NCBI GenBank assembly: GCA_039105265.1
Contig: JAPFFF010000060.1
Span: forward strand, 62,001 to 126,000
DNA from: Tritrichomonas musculus
Taxonomy: Eukaryota > Parabasalia > Tritrichomonadida > Tritrichomonadidae
Direction: 5' to 3'
Length of the DNA stretch: 64,000 nucleotides
Shown: piece after piece, positions 40,651-51,841 of the stretch
Layout of the letters: each line of letters starts with the position of its first letter
Numbering within the stretch: position 1 is the first letter of the stretch
Notes under the pieces: model-generated
Seen by the model: the letters and a program-made list of their open reading frames with translations, nothing else
What the model was told of the DNA's origin: nothing
Databases searched by the model: none
Position numbers and translations under genes: made by a program

Positions 40651-42927
40651 TTATATGTCTAGTCCGAAACCTTCATAAAACATGTTTGTGATTTCTTTGG
40701 CATTTGGATATTTTGGTTTAGTCTTTTCTTCTCTCATTTTCTCAAAATATGTTGGCGAGATTGCTTTTAATTTAATATCATATAGAAAATATTCTTTCTT
40801 GTAAGTCTCATATAAAATTTCATAATTATTTCTGTTTAGCATTCCATATTCATTTATATTTAGGCATACTTGATCTATAAGAATATCTTTAATTCCGGTT
40901 ATATTTTTGATTTCACATTTGATGGTGTCGATATTAAAACGAAACTTTTTTACTAGAACAAAACTTAATAAAATTGTTGAATGAATAAATTTACTTGATG
41001 ATCTAATCAATAAATCAACTGCTTTGTCCAGATCTCCTCGGATTTTCTCATCATATATGTGAATATGCGCCAGGTTGTACATTGATAAGTAATCTTCTTT
41101 TTGACGAATTGCTTCTTCGAAATACACACTTGCATTACCTATTTTCCCTTCAACATTATCATAGCCATATCTGTAGATGATTCCAAGATTGTTTTTTTGC
41201 ATATTGATTATTAAATGATGAAGCTTCCTTATAATAATGAATCGCTTCATTCATATCTCTCTTGACTTCCTTCCCTTTGTGAAGCAAAAATCCATGTGCA
41301 AAGTTTGCTTGTCTATTTCTATTTTTTGATGCCAGCATTATATAATAGATCCCTTTTTTAACATCTTGATAATATTGTTCAAAGTAATAAATGAAGCCAA
41401 GATAGAATTGTGCTTCTGCAATATTTTGATTTGAAGAAAGTGAATAATAATAAATTGCTTTATTGATATCACGTGTGACATATTTGCCTTCATAATAAAT
41501 GACACCAAGATTGAATTTTGCATTTGCATGATTTTGATTTAAATGCATTAAAGAAATTATTTTATTAATTTGATCAAAATTATTATAATGCTCTTTAAAA
41601 CTGGTATATAAAAGTTCAATCTGGTAATTTGATTGAAAAATAGAATTAAATTCAATGATAATTTCTGAAATTGATGGTCGATTTGAAGGAAATTCATTAA
41701 GACATTTCCTACATATTTCTTTTATTTTAGATATTTCATATGATTTTGCTGTTTGATTCATTAAATATTCCATCATTTTACCAAGAGAATAAATATCACT
41801 TGAGTATGAAAATTGGCCAGCTTGAAAAACTTCAGGTGCTCTAAAAAAAACAACCTAAATCCGATGTGTGTTCAATTTTGTCATCTTTTTTAATTAATCG
41901 ATCAAGATCAATCAAAACAATGTTTTTATTATCATCAATCATGACATTATCTGGTTTCAAATCGCGATAAATATATACATTATCATGAAAAAATTTTAAA
42001 ATAATCATCAATTCAAAAATTATAATAATTCTATCATTATAATTGAGTTCATTCTTTTCTATATCTTTTAAAGTCTTTCCATTGATGAATTCGATAATAT
42101 TATAGTTTTTATTTTTAACAATCCCATAAAAAATTGGCAAAAAAGGATGACTAAGTTTTGAATAATTATCTGTTTCTCGTTGAAGCAATTCATCAGCTTC
42201 AATATGAATTTTAAATTGTTTCTTAATCACACATAATTTACCACTTGTTATATGATAATGCAATGCACAAGAGGAAAAAGTTCCTTTTCCAACTTCACGT
42301 AATTCGACAAATTCATCTTCATTTATGGCATCTAAAGTAGGTTTGCTCCCAATATCTTTGATGAATTGGTTGATACGATATTTGTTTCGCATCAAATAAC
42401 TTTTCTTGATTAGAAAACAAGATAAACTAGTAGAAACAGATGGCCACATATCAATTGTTATCTTTGCTACTTTATGAATATGCATGCTGCTCTTCAACCT
42501 TGTTATTTCCTCATTTAAAAATTTCATTGAGTTCGATTTCTGGATTGCTGATTTCAATCATTTGTTTAATAAGAATTTTTGTATTAGATAAGAAACAAAC
42601 GGGCAAACTTGGATTGGTAGATAAAATTGATTGTAAAAATGCAATTATTGCCTTTGATAACTGAATTATGATTAAAGTTTGTTCAAAGCAAACAATGATA
42701 TTTTGGATTTGGGTTTCTTCATTCAATTTTGAGCTTTGGTCAATTACAAACAATACAGAGTCTTTGATATTGTGGTTAATTATCTGAATCTTTTCTTTTT
42801 CTTTTTCGAAATAATTATTTATTATGAAAAAACGAAATTTTTCTACAATTTTTGTATGCGTATGGTTTGCAAAAGCGATTTTTGAGTTTTTTAAATTATT
42901 TGGGAAATTTTTGAAGGCTTGGAGCAT
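40651..42927 (-). pseudogene. Broken Sel1-repeat protein kinase (paralogue 2)
   Basis: Same layout as the intact gene at 15349, but split by about three frameshifts (near 42530, 41850 and 41190). N-terminal family region: MLQAFKNFPNNLKNSKIAFA to IVCFEQTLIII. Linker: MWPSVSTSLSCFLIKKSYLM. Kinase: VGKGTFSSCALHYH glycine loop, VIKKQ lysine, YRDLKPDNVMI, LIDLDRL where DFG should be. After the break the reading resumes with APEVFQAGQFSYSSDIYSLG. Sel1 units follow: NANAKFNLGVIYYEGKYVTR-type repeats, diverged from each other. The end is ITNMFYEGFGLDI, the shared C-terminal tag. Motifs are well preserved despite the shifts, so the inactivation is recent or some shifts are assembly errors. A TCACAA initiator is present upstream of the N-terminal ATG. 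Confidence 0.82.
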
Positions 42928-43409
42928 ACTTTGAAAATAATTTGTGAATAAAAATGGTCCGTTAAAGGTTTATTTATATTGACCTTAAAATTGGCAAATA
43001 TGATCATTGTCAATATCTTCTTGCATTTTTGTTAAATTTTATTGTGAATTTATTTTTACATTTGTATTAAAACCTTCACTTTTTTCTTTTTGAATATGTA
43101 TGATTAATCATATATGCAAGAGCGGTGAAGGGGAGTTGCCGATAAATGTCTACATTTTCATTTATATATAAGACTAGCATATAAACATTTATTTGTTATG
43201 AATAAGCATAGGTTAATATTCAGGTTTATTTGGAATATTCTCAGGGTTTCAAGAATAAGCTTGAATATTCTGAATTTCATGATAAACATGAGGTTCTTTT
43301 TTAACCTATTTTTATTCTAAAATAATAATAATCGAATTATAATAACAAAAATTCAATTAAAATTGGTAAATTTTATTAATCTTGGTCTTAATCTTGAATT
43401 GTTATTAAA
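42928..43409. other. Intergenic spacer
   Basis: AT-rich; nothing recognised. Confidence 0.6.
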
Positions 43410-44537
43410 TTAAGAATCATATTGTGGAATTTTCTCTTTGTGCTGCTTTACCATGTCTTCCACTTGTTGAATTTCAGATTTTGTCAATTGGAGTAAATTG
43501 AATTTATTTAATTCAATGTCATTGCATATTTTCTTGAAGCTTGGTCTCTCTTTTGGATCGAAATTCCAGCACGCGTTGATTAATTCTTCAGCAAAAGGGG
43601 TGAATGAAGAAGGTATTTCTGCTTTCTTTCCAAGACAAATGTCGCGAATTTTGATTTTAGGCATCTCACCTCCACTAAGGATGAAGTATGCAATGACACC
43701 GAATGAATAAACGTCAACTTTTTCATCATAATCTTCTTCGTTGATGATTTCTGGTGCCATGAATTTTTGTGTGCCAAGGCCTTTCGTCATTGATTGTTCT
43801 TCAGCAGTCATCAACTTTGAGATTCCGAAATCACAGATTTTGATGGTTCCATCAGAAGCAACAAGAATGTTTGTTGGTTTCAAATCACGATGAATAACTT
43901 TTTGATAATGAACATATTTCATTCCTTCAACAATTTGGTAAATTGTGAAAACAAGATCACATTTAGTCATTGTTTTTTCTTTGATTTTATTATCCAAATT
44001 CGTTGGACAGTATTCGAGAAGAATCATTGGAGGATTAGTTTCATTGCCTAGAAATATTCCATGTGTTTTCAAAATGTTCAAATGATTAAGAAGATTCATT
44101 ATCTCATATTCGTTCATGAAAAGTCGAAGTGCTTCATGAGTTTTGTTATTTATTTCCATTATTTTTAATGCATAGAACTTTTTTAATGCAACTTTAACAA
44201 CTTCACCGCCACTTCCATGGCCAATTTTTTCGATCCTTTCTAGGTTGTTGATCTGTGATGAGTCAAGTATTTCAATTTCTTTAATTGGATTTGTATTGTT
44301 TTGAGATTGCATTTCTTTTGGCTGGAATTTATCTTCTTTGTTTGCATGTTCTTTTTTTAAAGAAACTAATTTTTTCTGCAACTCTTGATTTTCTTCTGTT
44401 TTGTTTGTAAGTTGTTCTTCTAAGCATTTTTTCTGCTTTTCAAATTTCTTTTCTTGAGCTGCAAGTTGTTCTTCAAAGTCTTCTTCCTGTGATTTAAGTT
44501 GGGTTTCATAATCTTTTTGTTGTTTTTCAAGCTTCAT
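43410..44537 (-). CDS. Coiled-coil protein kinase, possibly 5'-truncated
   Basis: 375 residues from the only in-frame ATG. Residues 1-70 are a Lys/Glu/Gln-rich coiled coil (KLEKQQKDYETQLKSQEEDF). The kinase domain is about 98-345: IGHGSGGEV glycine loop (106-113), Lys125 in YALKIM, HRDLKPTN (Asp218), CDFGIS (236-240), GTQKFMAPE, VDVYSFGVI and a conserved RPSF near 331. All catalytic residues are present, so an active Ser/Thr kinase of the trichomonad TKL-like type is expected. Notably the frame stays open upstream of the ATG to about 44770 and encodes three KEYFETQLASQ repeats that continue the coiled coil, plus a Gln/Pro-rich segment QPQPQPYKTIPQPTN, but without an ATG. The natural N-terminus is therefore probably missing or lies behind an unrecognised intron. 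Confidence 0.88.
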   Translation of the reverse strand: MKLEKQQKDYETQLKSQEEDFEEQLAAQEKKFEKQKKCLEEQLTNKTEENQELQKKLVSLKKEHANKEDKFQPKEMQSQNNTNPIKEIEILDSSQINNLERIEKIGHGSGGEVVKVALKKFYALKIMEINNKTHEALRLFMNEYEIMNLLNHLNILKTHGIFLGNETNPPMILLEYCPTNLDNKIKEKTMTKCDLVFTIYQIVEGMKYVHYQKVIHRDLKPTNILVASDGTIKICDFGISKLMTAEEQSMTKGLGTQKFMAPEIINEEDYDEKVDVYSFGVIAYFILSGGEMPKIKIRDICLGKKAEIPSSFTPFAEELINACWNFDPKERPSFKKICNDIELNKFNLLQLTKSEIQQVEDMVKQHKEKIPQYDS

Positions 44538-44770
44538 TTTCTGTGATGCAAGTTGTGTTTCAAAGTATTCTTTCTGTGATGCAAGTTGTGTTTCAAAGTA
44601 TTCTTGCTGTGATGCAAGTTGTGTTTCAAAGTATTCTTTTTGTGATGCAGGTTGCTTTCTTAATTGCCCAACTTCTTCATAATTATTTGTTGGCTGTGGA
44701 ATGGTTTTATATGGTTGTGGTTGTGGTTGTGCTGATGAATTGTTGTTTAAAATTTTATAAAAATATTAAA
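44538..44770 (-). other. In-frame upstream coding extension without ATG
   Basis: This is open in the frame of the kinase at 43410. Three 33-bp tandem repeats (KEYFETQLASQ, one reading QEYFETQLASQ) adjoin the kinase, preceded by a Gln/Pro-rich stretch and NNNSSA. Then a stop and the 22-bp repeat region follow. It looks like genuine N-terminal coding sequence of the kinase that has lost its start. Confidence 0.7.
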
Positions 44771-44775
44771 TGAAA

Positions 44776-46790
44776 CTAGATTAAATATTATGTTATAGAA
44801 TTTTATAAAAGAAAAAAAATATAGGAATTAAATAAACTTTTTATTTGAAACTATATAGAAATAATTTATGAAACTGGATAAAATTTATGTAAAAACTTTA
44901 TTAAACAAGTTTGTATAAAAATATTATGAGTATTAAACTAAAATGTTATTAAATAATGAATAAAATGCTATGAAATATTTATTGAAATTCTATATAAAAA
45001 TGAATAGAATTCCATCAAATTATTGATCAAATTTCATGAAAATATTGGATAAAATTATATAAATATATTCAAAAAAAATCATGTAAAAAATTTTGTTGAA
45101 ATTAAATGAAAAATTGTAAGAATTTCATCAAAGAAAATTTTGAAATGTAATGAAATATTAAAAGAAATTGAATTAATAAAAATAAAGTAGAAATTTTAAT
45201 AATTTTTGTAATTTTAAATTCCATTTAAATTTAATCTGATATTTTATAAATATAATTTGAAATGTAATAAATATGTAATAAAATTGTATAAAGCAAGATA
45301 ATTAAAACATAATGAAAAATGAATTAAATTCGATAAAAGATTTGATGAAATATGATGAAATAATTAATTAAATGCCATAAAATATTTGTTGAAATTGCAT
45401 AAATTATTTATTAGAATTGTATAAAATATATGTTAAAATTATATTAAAAAAATTTATTAAAATGTAATAAAATACTTGTTCAAATTTTATCAAATATTTG
45501 TTGAAATTTGATAAAATATTTGTTGAAATGTAATAAAAAATTCTTTTTTTTTAATTTTATAAAGTATTAATTGAAATTGCATACAATATATGTTTAAATT
45601 CTATAAAATATTTGTTTAAATTTTATAAAATATTAGTAAAAATTGCATATAATTTTTTTTTTTTGAAATTTGATATAATATTTGTCAGAACTCTATTAAA
45701 TATTTGTTGAAACTATATAAATTTCTTGTTTAAATCCTGTAAAATCTTTATTGAAATTTCATAAAATATTTGTTGTAACGACATTAAAAAAAAAATAATG
45801 AAATTTGATAAGATTATTTATAGAACTGAATGAAAAGATGATTCAAATTGCATAAATAATAAAAAAGTGATATGCTATTAATTATTTTTTTGAAATGTCA
45901 TTAAATGTAATATTTGGGATGCTATTAAAAAAAGAGTTTTAAACATTATTAAATTGTAGTAAAACATAATAAATTAAATATTATGGAACTAGATTAAACA
46001 TTTGTTTGAATTTTATAAAATATTTGTTGAAATTAAATTAAAAATAAAAGCAATGAAATTTGATAAAATGTATTTAAGAAAATTGGATGAAAAATTGATT
46101 CAAATTGCATAAATAATAAACAATTGATATACCATAAAATTTCAATGAAATGTTAATAATTGTCATTATTGGAAACACTATAAAAAAAAAACTATTTAAA
46201 TTTCATTAAATAGTTGTTCAAACATAATAAAGCAAGTTATATAGAACTAGATAAATTATTTATTTAAAATTTGATAAAATACTGTTTGAAATGTAATAAA
46301 AATATTTGTTAAAATTGTATAAAATTATATATAAAAAATATCATAAAATACTTGTTGAAATTGGATGAAATAATTGCTGAAATTTCATAAATTATTGTTT
46401 GAAATATTATTATATATCTTTTGAAATGTAATAAATATTTGGTAAAATGTAATAAATAATATATTTGAAATTGCATATAATATTATATTGAAATTTCATA
46501 AATTATTAGTTTAAATTTGATAAAATAGTTGCTGAAATGTAATAAAATATTTATTGAAATGTAATAAAATATTATTTAAAATGTAATCAAATATTTGTTG
46601 AAATGAAATAAAACGAATTTTGGAACTTTATTGAAAAAAATATATGAAATATCATATAAAAAATATTATAACTTCATTTAAAAACTTGTAAAAATGATAT
46701 AAAAGATTTGTTGGGAATTAAATTAAAATATTTCCTAGAATTTCATAAGAATTTCAAATAAATTTCATTAAAAACATAATGGAATCATAT
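44776..46790. repeat. About 2 kb of degenerate ~22-bp repeat
   Basis: The plus strand is built from variants of GTTGAAATTTGATAAAATAT(TT), 20-24 bp long. The clearest run is around 45470-45540 and 46540-46610, with changes to TGTAATAAAATATTTG and TTGCATAAATTATT. Copies are too diverged and of uneven length to be a young satellite. It starts right where the kinase upstream frame stops. No coding. Confidence 0.75.
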
Positions 46791-47698
46791 TAAAATTGAT
46801 TTGAAATTGCTATTGATTAAAAACAAGTTTTAAAATGCTTTTTTTAGCTTTGAACTTTATATGACATTTTTTTCTCTTATTAATATATTGACCTATAATT
46901 CACCTTAATATTTTATTTTCCTGAGGTATTCATATAAAGAACTAAACCATAAAATCTTTTACAATTGATATATTAAAATTAATATATGATAATTAATATA
47001 TATTTAAAATATTAAAAAGATTCAAACTCAAATTTTAGATATATTTATAAATATGTTTATTCTGAGTATAAATGTTTACGATAATTATCAATTTCAAATA
47101 TCTTTCAATATTTCTATAAACACTAATTATATATTATATGAGTTATTTCAAAATGAATTATATATTTAAGGTGTTTGAAAAAAGATTTCAATCGGTGCAT
47201 CAAAATATTATATGAGTTACTTGAAAAAATGATAATTTGGATAATGTTTTTTTTTTTTTATAAAAATGTTCTTGTGATGAGCCAACTTCTTTTTAAAATA
47301 ATAGCTCATTATGACTGAATATTCCGGTTTGCATAGCCAAACCAATTGAAAATTCGAATGAACTACTTACTTAATTAAATAATATATTATCTAAATATTT
47401 TGGCTTGATACATGATGATTTACAAAATATCCTTTTATTATATAAATATAAATAATCAATCATTTTTGACTCTCAGTACCCTTAATTTAAATAATAATGA
47501 GATTTACAATTAATGCTATTACATATATTTTTTATTTAATTAATTGGACTTCTAAAATGATATTTAATATATTTAAAAAATATTTCATATTATTTTCTAA
47601 TATATTTTTCAATATAAAACTATTTTTTAATTTTGAAAAATTCAAAGATTTCACTCTTTTTTATTATATCTATATAAACTTTCAAGTTTGACTTCAAA
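46791..47698. other. Intergenic spacer
   Basis: AT-rich, with a T run near 47250. Nothing recognised. Confidence 0.6.
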
Positions 47699-50600
47699 AT
47701 GAACTCGGCTTTTATTGATTTTCAGAGCAAAGTAAAGGAAAATAAATTAAAATTTATAAGAAACAAGTTTATTAAAGTATTTCAAAAATTCAACTTATAT
47801 TTAATTATTGATGAAAAAACTTTTTTCCAGAGATCAATACTGTTGAAAATCAAATTAAATTGATAGTCATTGATTATTCTTCAAACATAGATGGAGATTA
47901 TTTTATATTATGTTTTGATCGAAAAATTTTAATAGTGCCGCAATCCAAACTCATTATCCTTCAAAACTACTTTTAGAACAATTTGGATTCGCAATTTTTC
48001 TTTCTCTCAGGATCAAAAATTATGTTTGATAAGCAAATTTCTTTTCAATATCAAGCAGCGAGCATTAACGAAGAATTTTTTAATGAAGATATTAATACAT
48101 TTATACAAGAAATTGGTATTGATACCAATTTAAAGTCAATTTATGGTTTCTGTATTCAATAAATGTTTATTTGGTTTTTTGATTCAAAAAAGTTTTCAAA
48201 AAAATAACTGCAATCGTGCAACATCTTATCTGCAAAAGAAAGACATAACAAGACATTTGATGATTGCGACTATTTCGAAATAAGATTGTTTGATATTGGC
48301 TCATACTCACAGATAGCTTTAATTTATCACATTGAAAGCGAAGAAATTCTGTAAAAAAGAAGTTTTGTTTCGATAATACAGTTAAATATTTATCAACGAG
48401 AAAAAGAAAACTATCTTGAGTTATCTGATAATTATTTCCCTTATCTTCCAAGATTTTTTGGTTTTAAAACAATGTTTGTTTATTGAGTACATTCAAGGGG
48501 AAAGTTTGGTGAATTGTGTTAATGATTTGAATTTTAATGAAAAAATTAAAGTTTTGTTTCAAATTATGATTGCAATTCAATATCTTCATGATAAAAATTT
48601 TGTTTATAGAGATTTGAAGCCAAATAATGTCATCATTGACCAGAATAAAATTGTTGTTCTTATTGATTTCGATAGAATGATTAAAATCACCGAAAAAAAA
48701 GTTGAAGATGAAAATTATACAAAAACTTTCACGGAATATACAGCTCCTGAAGTGAATTATGGGGAAATTTGTTATGAATCTGATATTTATTCAATTGGTA
48801 TGATGATTTCATTCTTGTTTCAAGAAGAACTAAAAAACCCATCAAAATATGGCAAATTACAAGAAATATGTGAAAGTTGCAAAAAAAAAAGAATCCAAAA
48901 GAACGTACTAATCTTTCTGAATTAATTAATATCATTTACAATCATTTCTTTTGGCCTCTTCAAATAAAAAGTATATGTTTGAGAAATTATCTGAAACAAA
49001 AACACTGCAAAAATATCATAATACTCTTCCAGAAATGCATTGGATCTTAATAGCAGAGTATGATAATCCGATTTCACAATTAGAAATGGGATTTTTATGT
49101 TATAATGGATCAAAACTACCTCTTGATCATATGAAAGCTTTTCATTACTTTAATCTTTCATCAAAGCAAAATGTTAAAGAAGCGCATCATAACCTTGGAA
49201 ATATGTATTACTATGGGCAATACGTTGGTCGAGATGTAACAAAAGCAATATATCATAAGGAAAAAGCATCAAATCCAAATTTTGCACGATCACAATATGA
49301 TCTTTATTCATTATACATGAATGATCCAAATTTTCAAAACATAAATAAAGCTATTTATCATCTACAACTTGCAGCATACAATAATTATGCAGATGCACAA
49401 TTAGTTATGGGCGATTATTATCTTTGTGGAGATTTTTTTCCCAAAAATATTAACAAAGCAATTGAATAATATAAAAAAGCAGCAGATCAAGATTGTACCA
49501 AAGCTTTATTTAATCTTGGTCTTACGTATTTTGAAGGAAAATATATAGCAAGAGATGTTAATAAAGGAATTCGCTATTTTCAACGTGCAGCAGAATTAAA
49601 TGATGTTAATTCTCTGTTTGATTTGGCACATATTTTTTATAAAGGAAAATTTGTTAAAAAAGATGTGAATAAAGCTATTCAATATTATTCACTTCTGCTG
49701 AACAAGGCAATGAAATTGCACAAATAATTTTAGGAGAATTTTATTTATAAGGAGAAGTTGTGAATTTTGATATAAATAAATCAATATTTTATTTTACCAA
49801 AGCTGCCAATCAAAATAACGTTAATGCTCAAAGATACCTTGGAGTTATTTATATAACTGATCAATTTAATAAAAAAGATGTAAATAAAGCTATTGAATAT
49901 TTTGAGAAAGCATCAAATCAGCATGATTCAATTGCTCAATTATATTTGGGCGAAATTTTTAGAAATAAAAAAATTGGTGTTCAGAATATTCAAAAAGCAA
50001 TTTATTATTTTAAATTATCTGCTTATCAAGGGAATCCTAAGGCGCATTTGATGCTTGGTATCTTGCTTAAAAATGAGAAAAATTATAAAGAATCATTTGA
50101 CCATTTAATGGTAGCTACAAATCAAAATATTCGAGAAGCCCAATTTGAAATAGGAAATTTTTACTATCAAGGAATATATTGTCCTAAAGATATCAATAAA
50201 GCATTAAATTATTATAAAAAAGCAGCCGATCATAATTTAATTGATGCTCAATATCAATTAGCAAATATTTATCATTATAGTTATTATGAACCACGAGACA
50301 TTAATAAAGCAATTTACTACTATGAACAGAAATATACTCAAAAGGTAAAAATACTTCTATTGATTTTGAAAAAGGGATTTATTATTCAAAGAGTGCTGCA
50401 GATAAACAATATCCACCTGCTTGCTTTAATTTAGGAAGTTTCTACTTCTATGATAAAAAAGATATCAATAAAGCACTGCATTATTTACTTATTGCATCTG
50501 ATAAAAAGCAGTCTGAATCACTCTTTTTGCTGGCAAACATTTACTTAAAAGGAATCTATACTAAGAGAAGCATCAAAAAATCAATAAATTATTTGGAACA

Positions 50601-51371
50601 AGCTTCGTATTTAGATTATCCTGATGCACAATATCTTCTTGGCTCTTTATATCTTGAAGGCTTATTAGATGAACGAAGTGTTAAGAAAGCAATTTTTTAT
50701 TAGAATTGGCTTCAAAAAATGGAAATGATAAAGCTAATTTTCTGCTTGACTCAATATATTATGAAGGAATCGAAATAAAAAAAGATATCAAAAAATCGAT
50801 TAAGCATTACATAATGGCATCTAATATGAACAATCAATTTGCTAAAAATAATCTTGGCGTTATTTATAAAAGCAATAGAATAATGAATGCAATTGAATTA
50901 TTTGAAGAAGCCATTTCAAAAAAGAATGATAAAGTTGCAATGCTTAATTTAGCTAAAATTTATTTTTATGATGAAAGAATTGTCAACGGAAAATATAAAA
51001 ATAATTGGGTCGACTTACTGATCAGATCTGAAAATCAAAATTATTTGGAACCAAAAGTATTTTTATGTGTTGTACTCATTAAAATGATTGGACCAATTAG
51101 TTTAATTAAAATACAATTAGAGATTTCAAAATATTCAGAAGGATCATTAAAATTGGCTTCAGAATTATATCAAATAATTAATTCTAATCAGATAGAACAA
51201 GAAGAAAACTATTCATTCTATTTCGAATTTTATAAATTTAATGATTTCCGTTATTTTACGGAAGAAATGATCATGACAGGGTTTTTCATTGATTTAAATC
51301 AGAAAAATAAAATTCCAAATATTAATAATTAATTTTATAATGGTTTTGGATTTGATTTATTTAATACATAA
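47699..51371 (+). pseudogene. Broken Sel1-repeat protein kinase (paralogue 3)
   Basis: Starts with MNSAFIDFQSKVKENKLKFI, the family N-terminal region, and continues in another frame with INTVENQIKLIVIDYSSNID. The kinase part is open at 48416-48925 (FVYRDLKPNNVIID, LIDFDRM with DFD as in the intact gene, YTAPEV, SDIYSIGM). About fifteen to twenty diverged Sel1 units follow (for example YYYGQYVGRDVTKAIYHKEK, YYQGIYCPKDINKALNYYKK), interrupted by several stops and shifts (near 48930, 49469, 49727, 50345, 50700). Even the last codons are affected: the frame stops at 51332 just before FYNGFGFDLFNT, the family C-terminal tag, which is still readable to 51371. More decayed than paralogue 2. Confidence 0.82.
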
Positions 51372-51571
51372 TGGATGTTATTTTGATTTAATTTATATAA
51401 ATCTTTGTTAATATAATTTTATATTTTCAGAACAACTTTTTTTTTTTTTTTTTTCAAATTCTAAATAAAATTTTGGTTGTCACGTGAGTTCTAGCAAAGC
51501 AAAGGCGATAAAAATTACTTAAAAAAAGGCGTTGAAATGTCTTAAGGATTATAATTGTAGGGGAAAAAAAG

Positions 51572-51643
51572 AGGGGCTGACCGGAATCGAACCGATTACC
51601 GCTGGATCTGCAATCCAATGCTCTACCGGTGAGCTACGGCCCC
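51572..51643 (-). tRNA. tRNA-Cys (GCA)
   Basis: Minus strand. Acceptor GGGGCCG/CAGCCCC (one C-A mismatch), D arm GCTCACCGGTAGAGC, anticodon arm TTGGA-TTGCAGA-TCCAG giving GCA, T arm ATCGG-TTCGATT-CCGGT. A T7 terminator follows the 3' end (A run at 51564-51570 on the plus strand). A plus-strand open frame across it is an artefact. Confidence 0.94.
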
Positions 51644-51841
51644 TTCATTTTTTAATGCATAATGATTTAAATCATATTATTTTATTTACCACGAATATTG
51701 TATTGATAATCTTTTTTCCTTTTTATATTCAAAATATTCTCAAATCTTATATAAAAAATTACAGAGCAATGTCTAATAATAAAATTTGACTTAACTATTT
51801 ATAAAAAGAGATTGATGCATAAATTAATAAACAAATGCATT

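Noticed and set aside
51532-51789. Plus-strand open frame over tRNA-Cys
   Set aside because: It runs through the antisense of a well-formed tRNA gene and has no conserved features.
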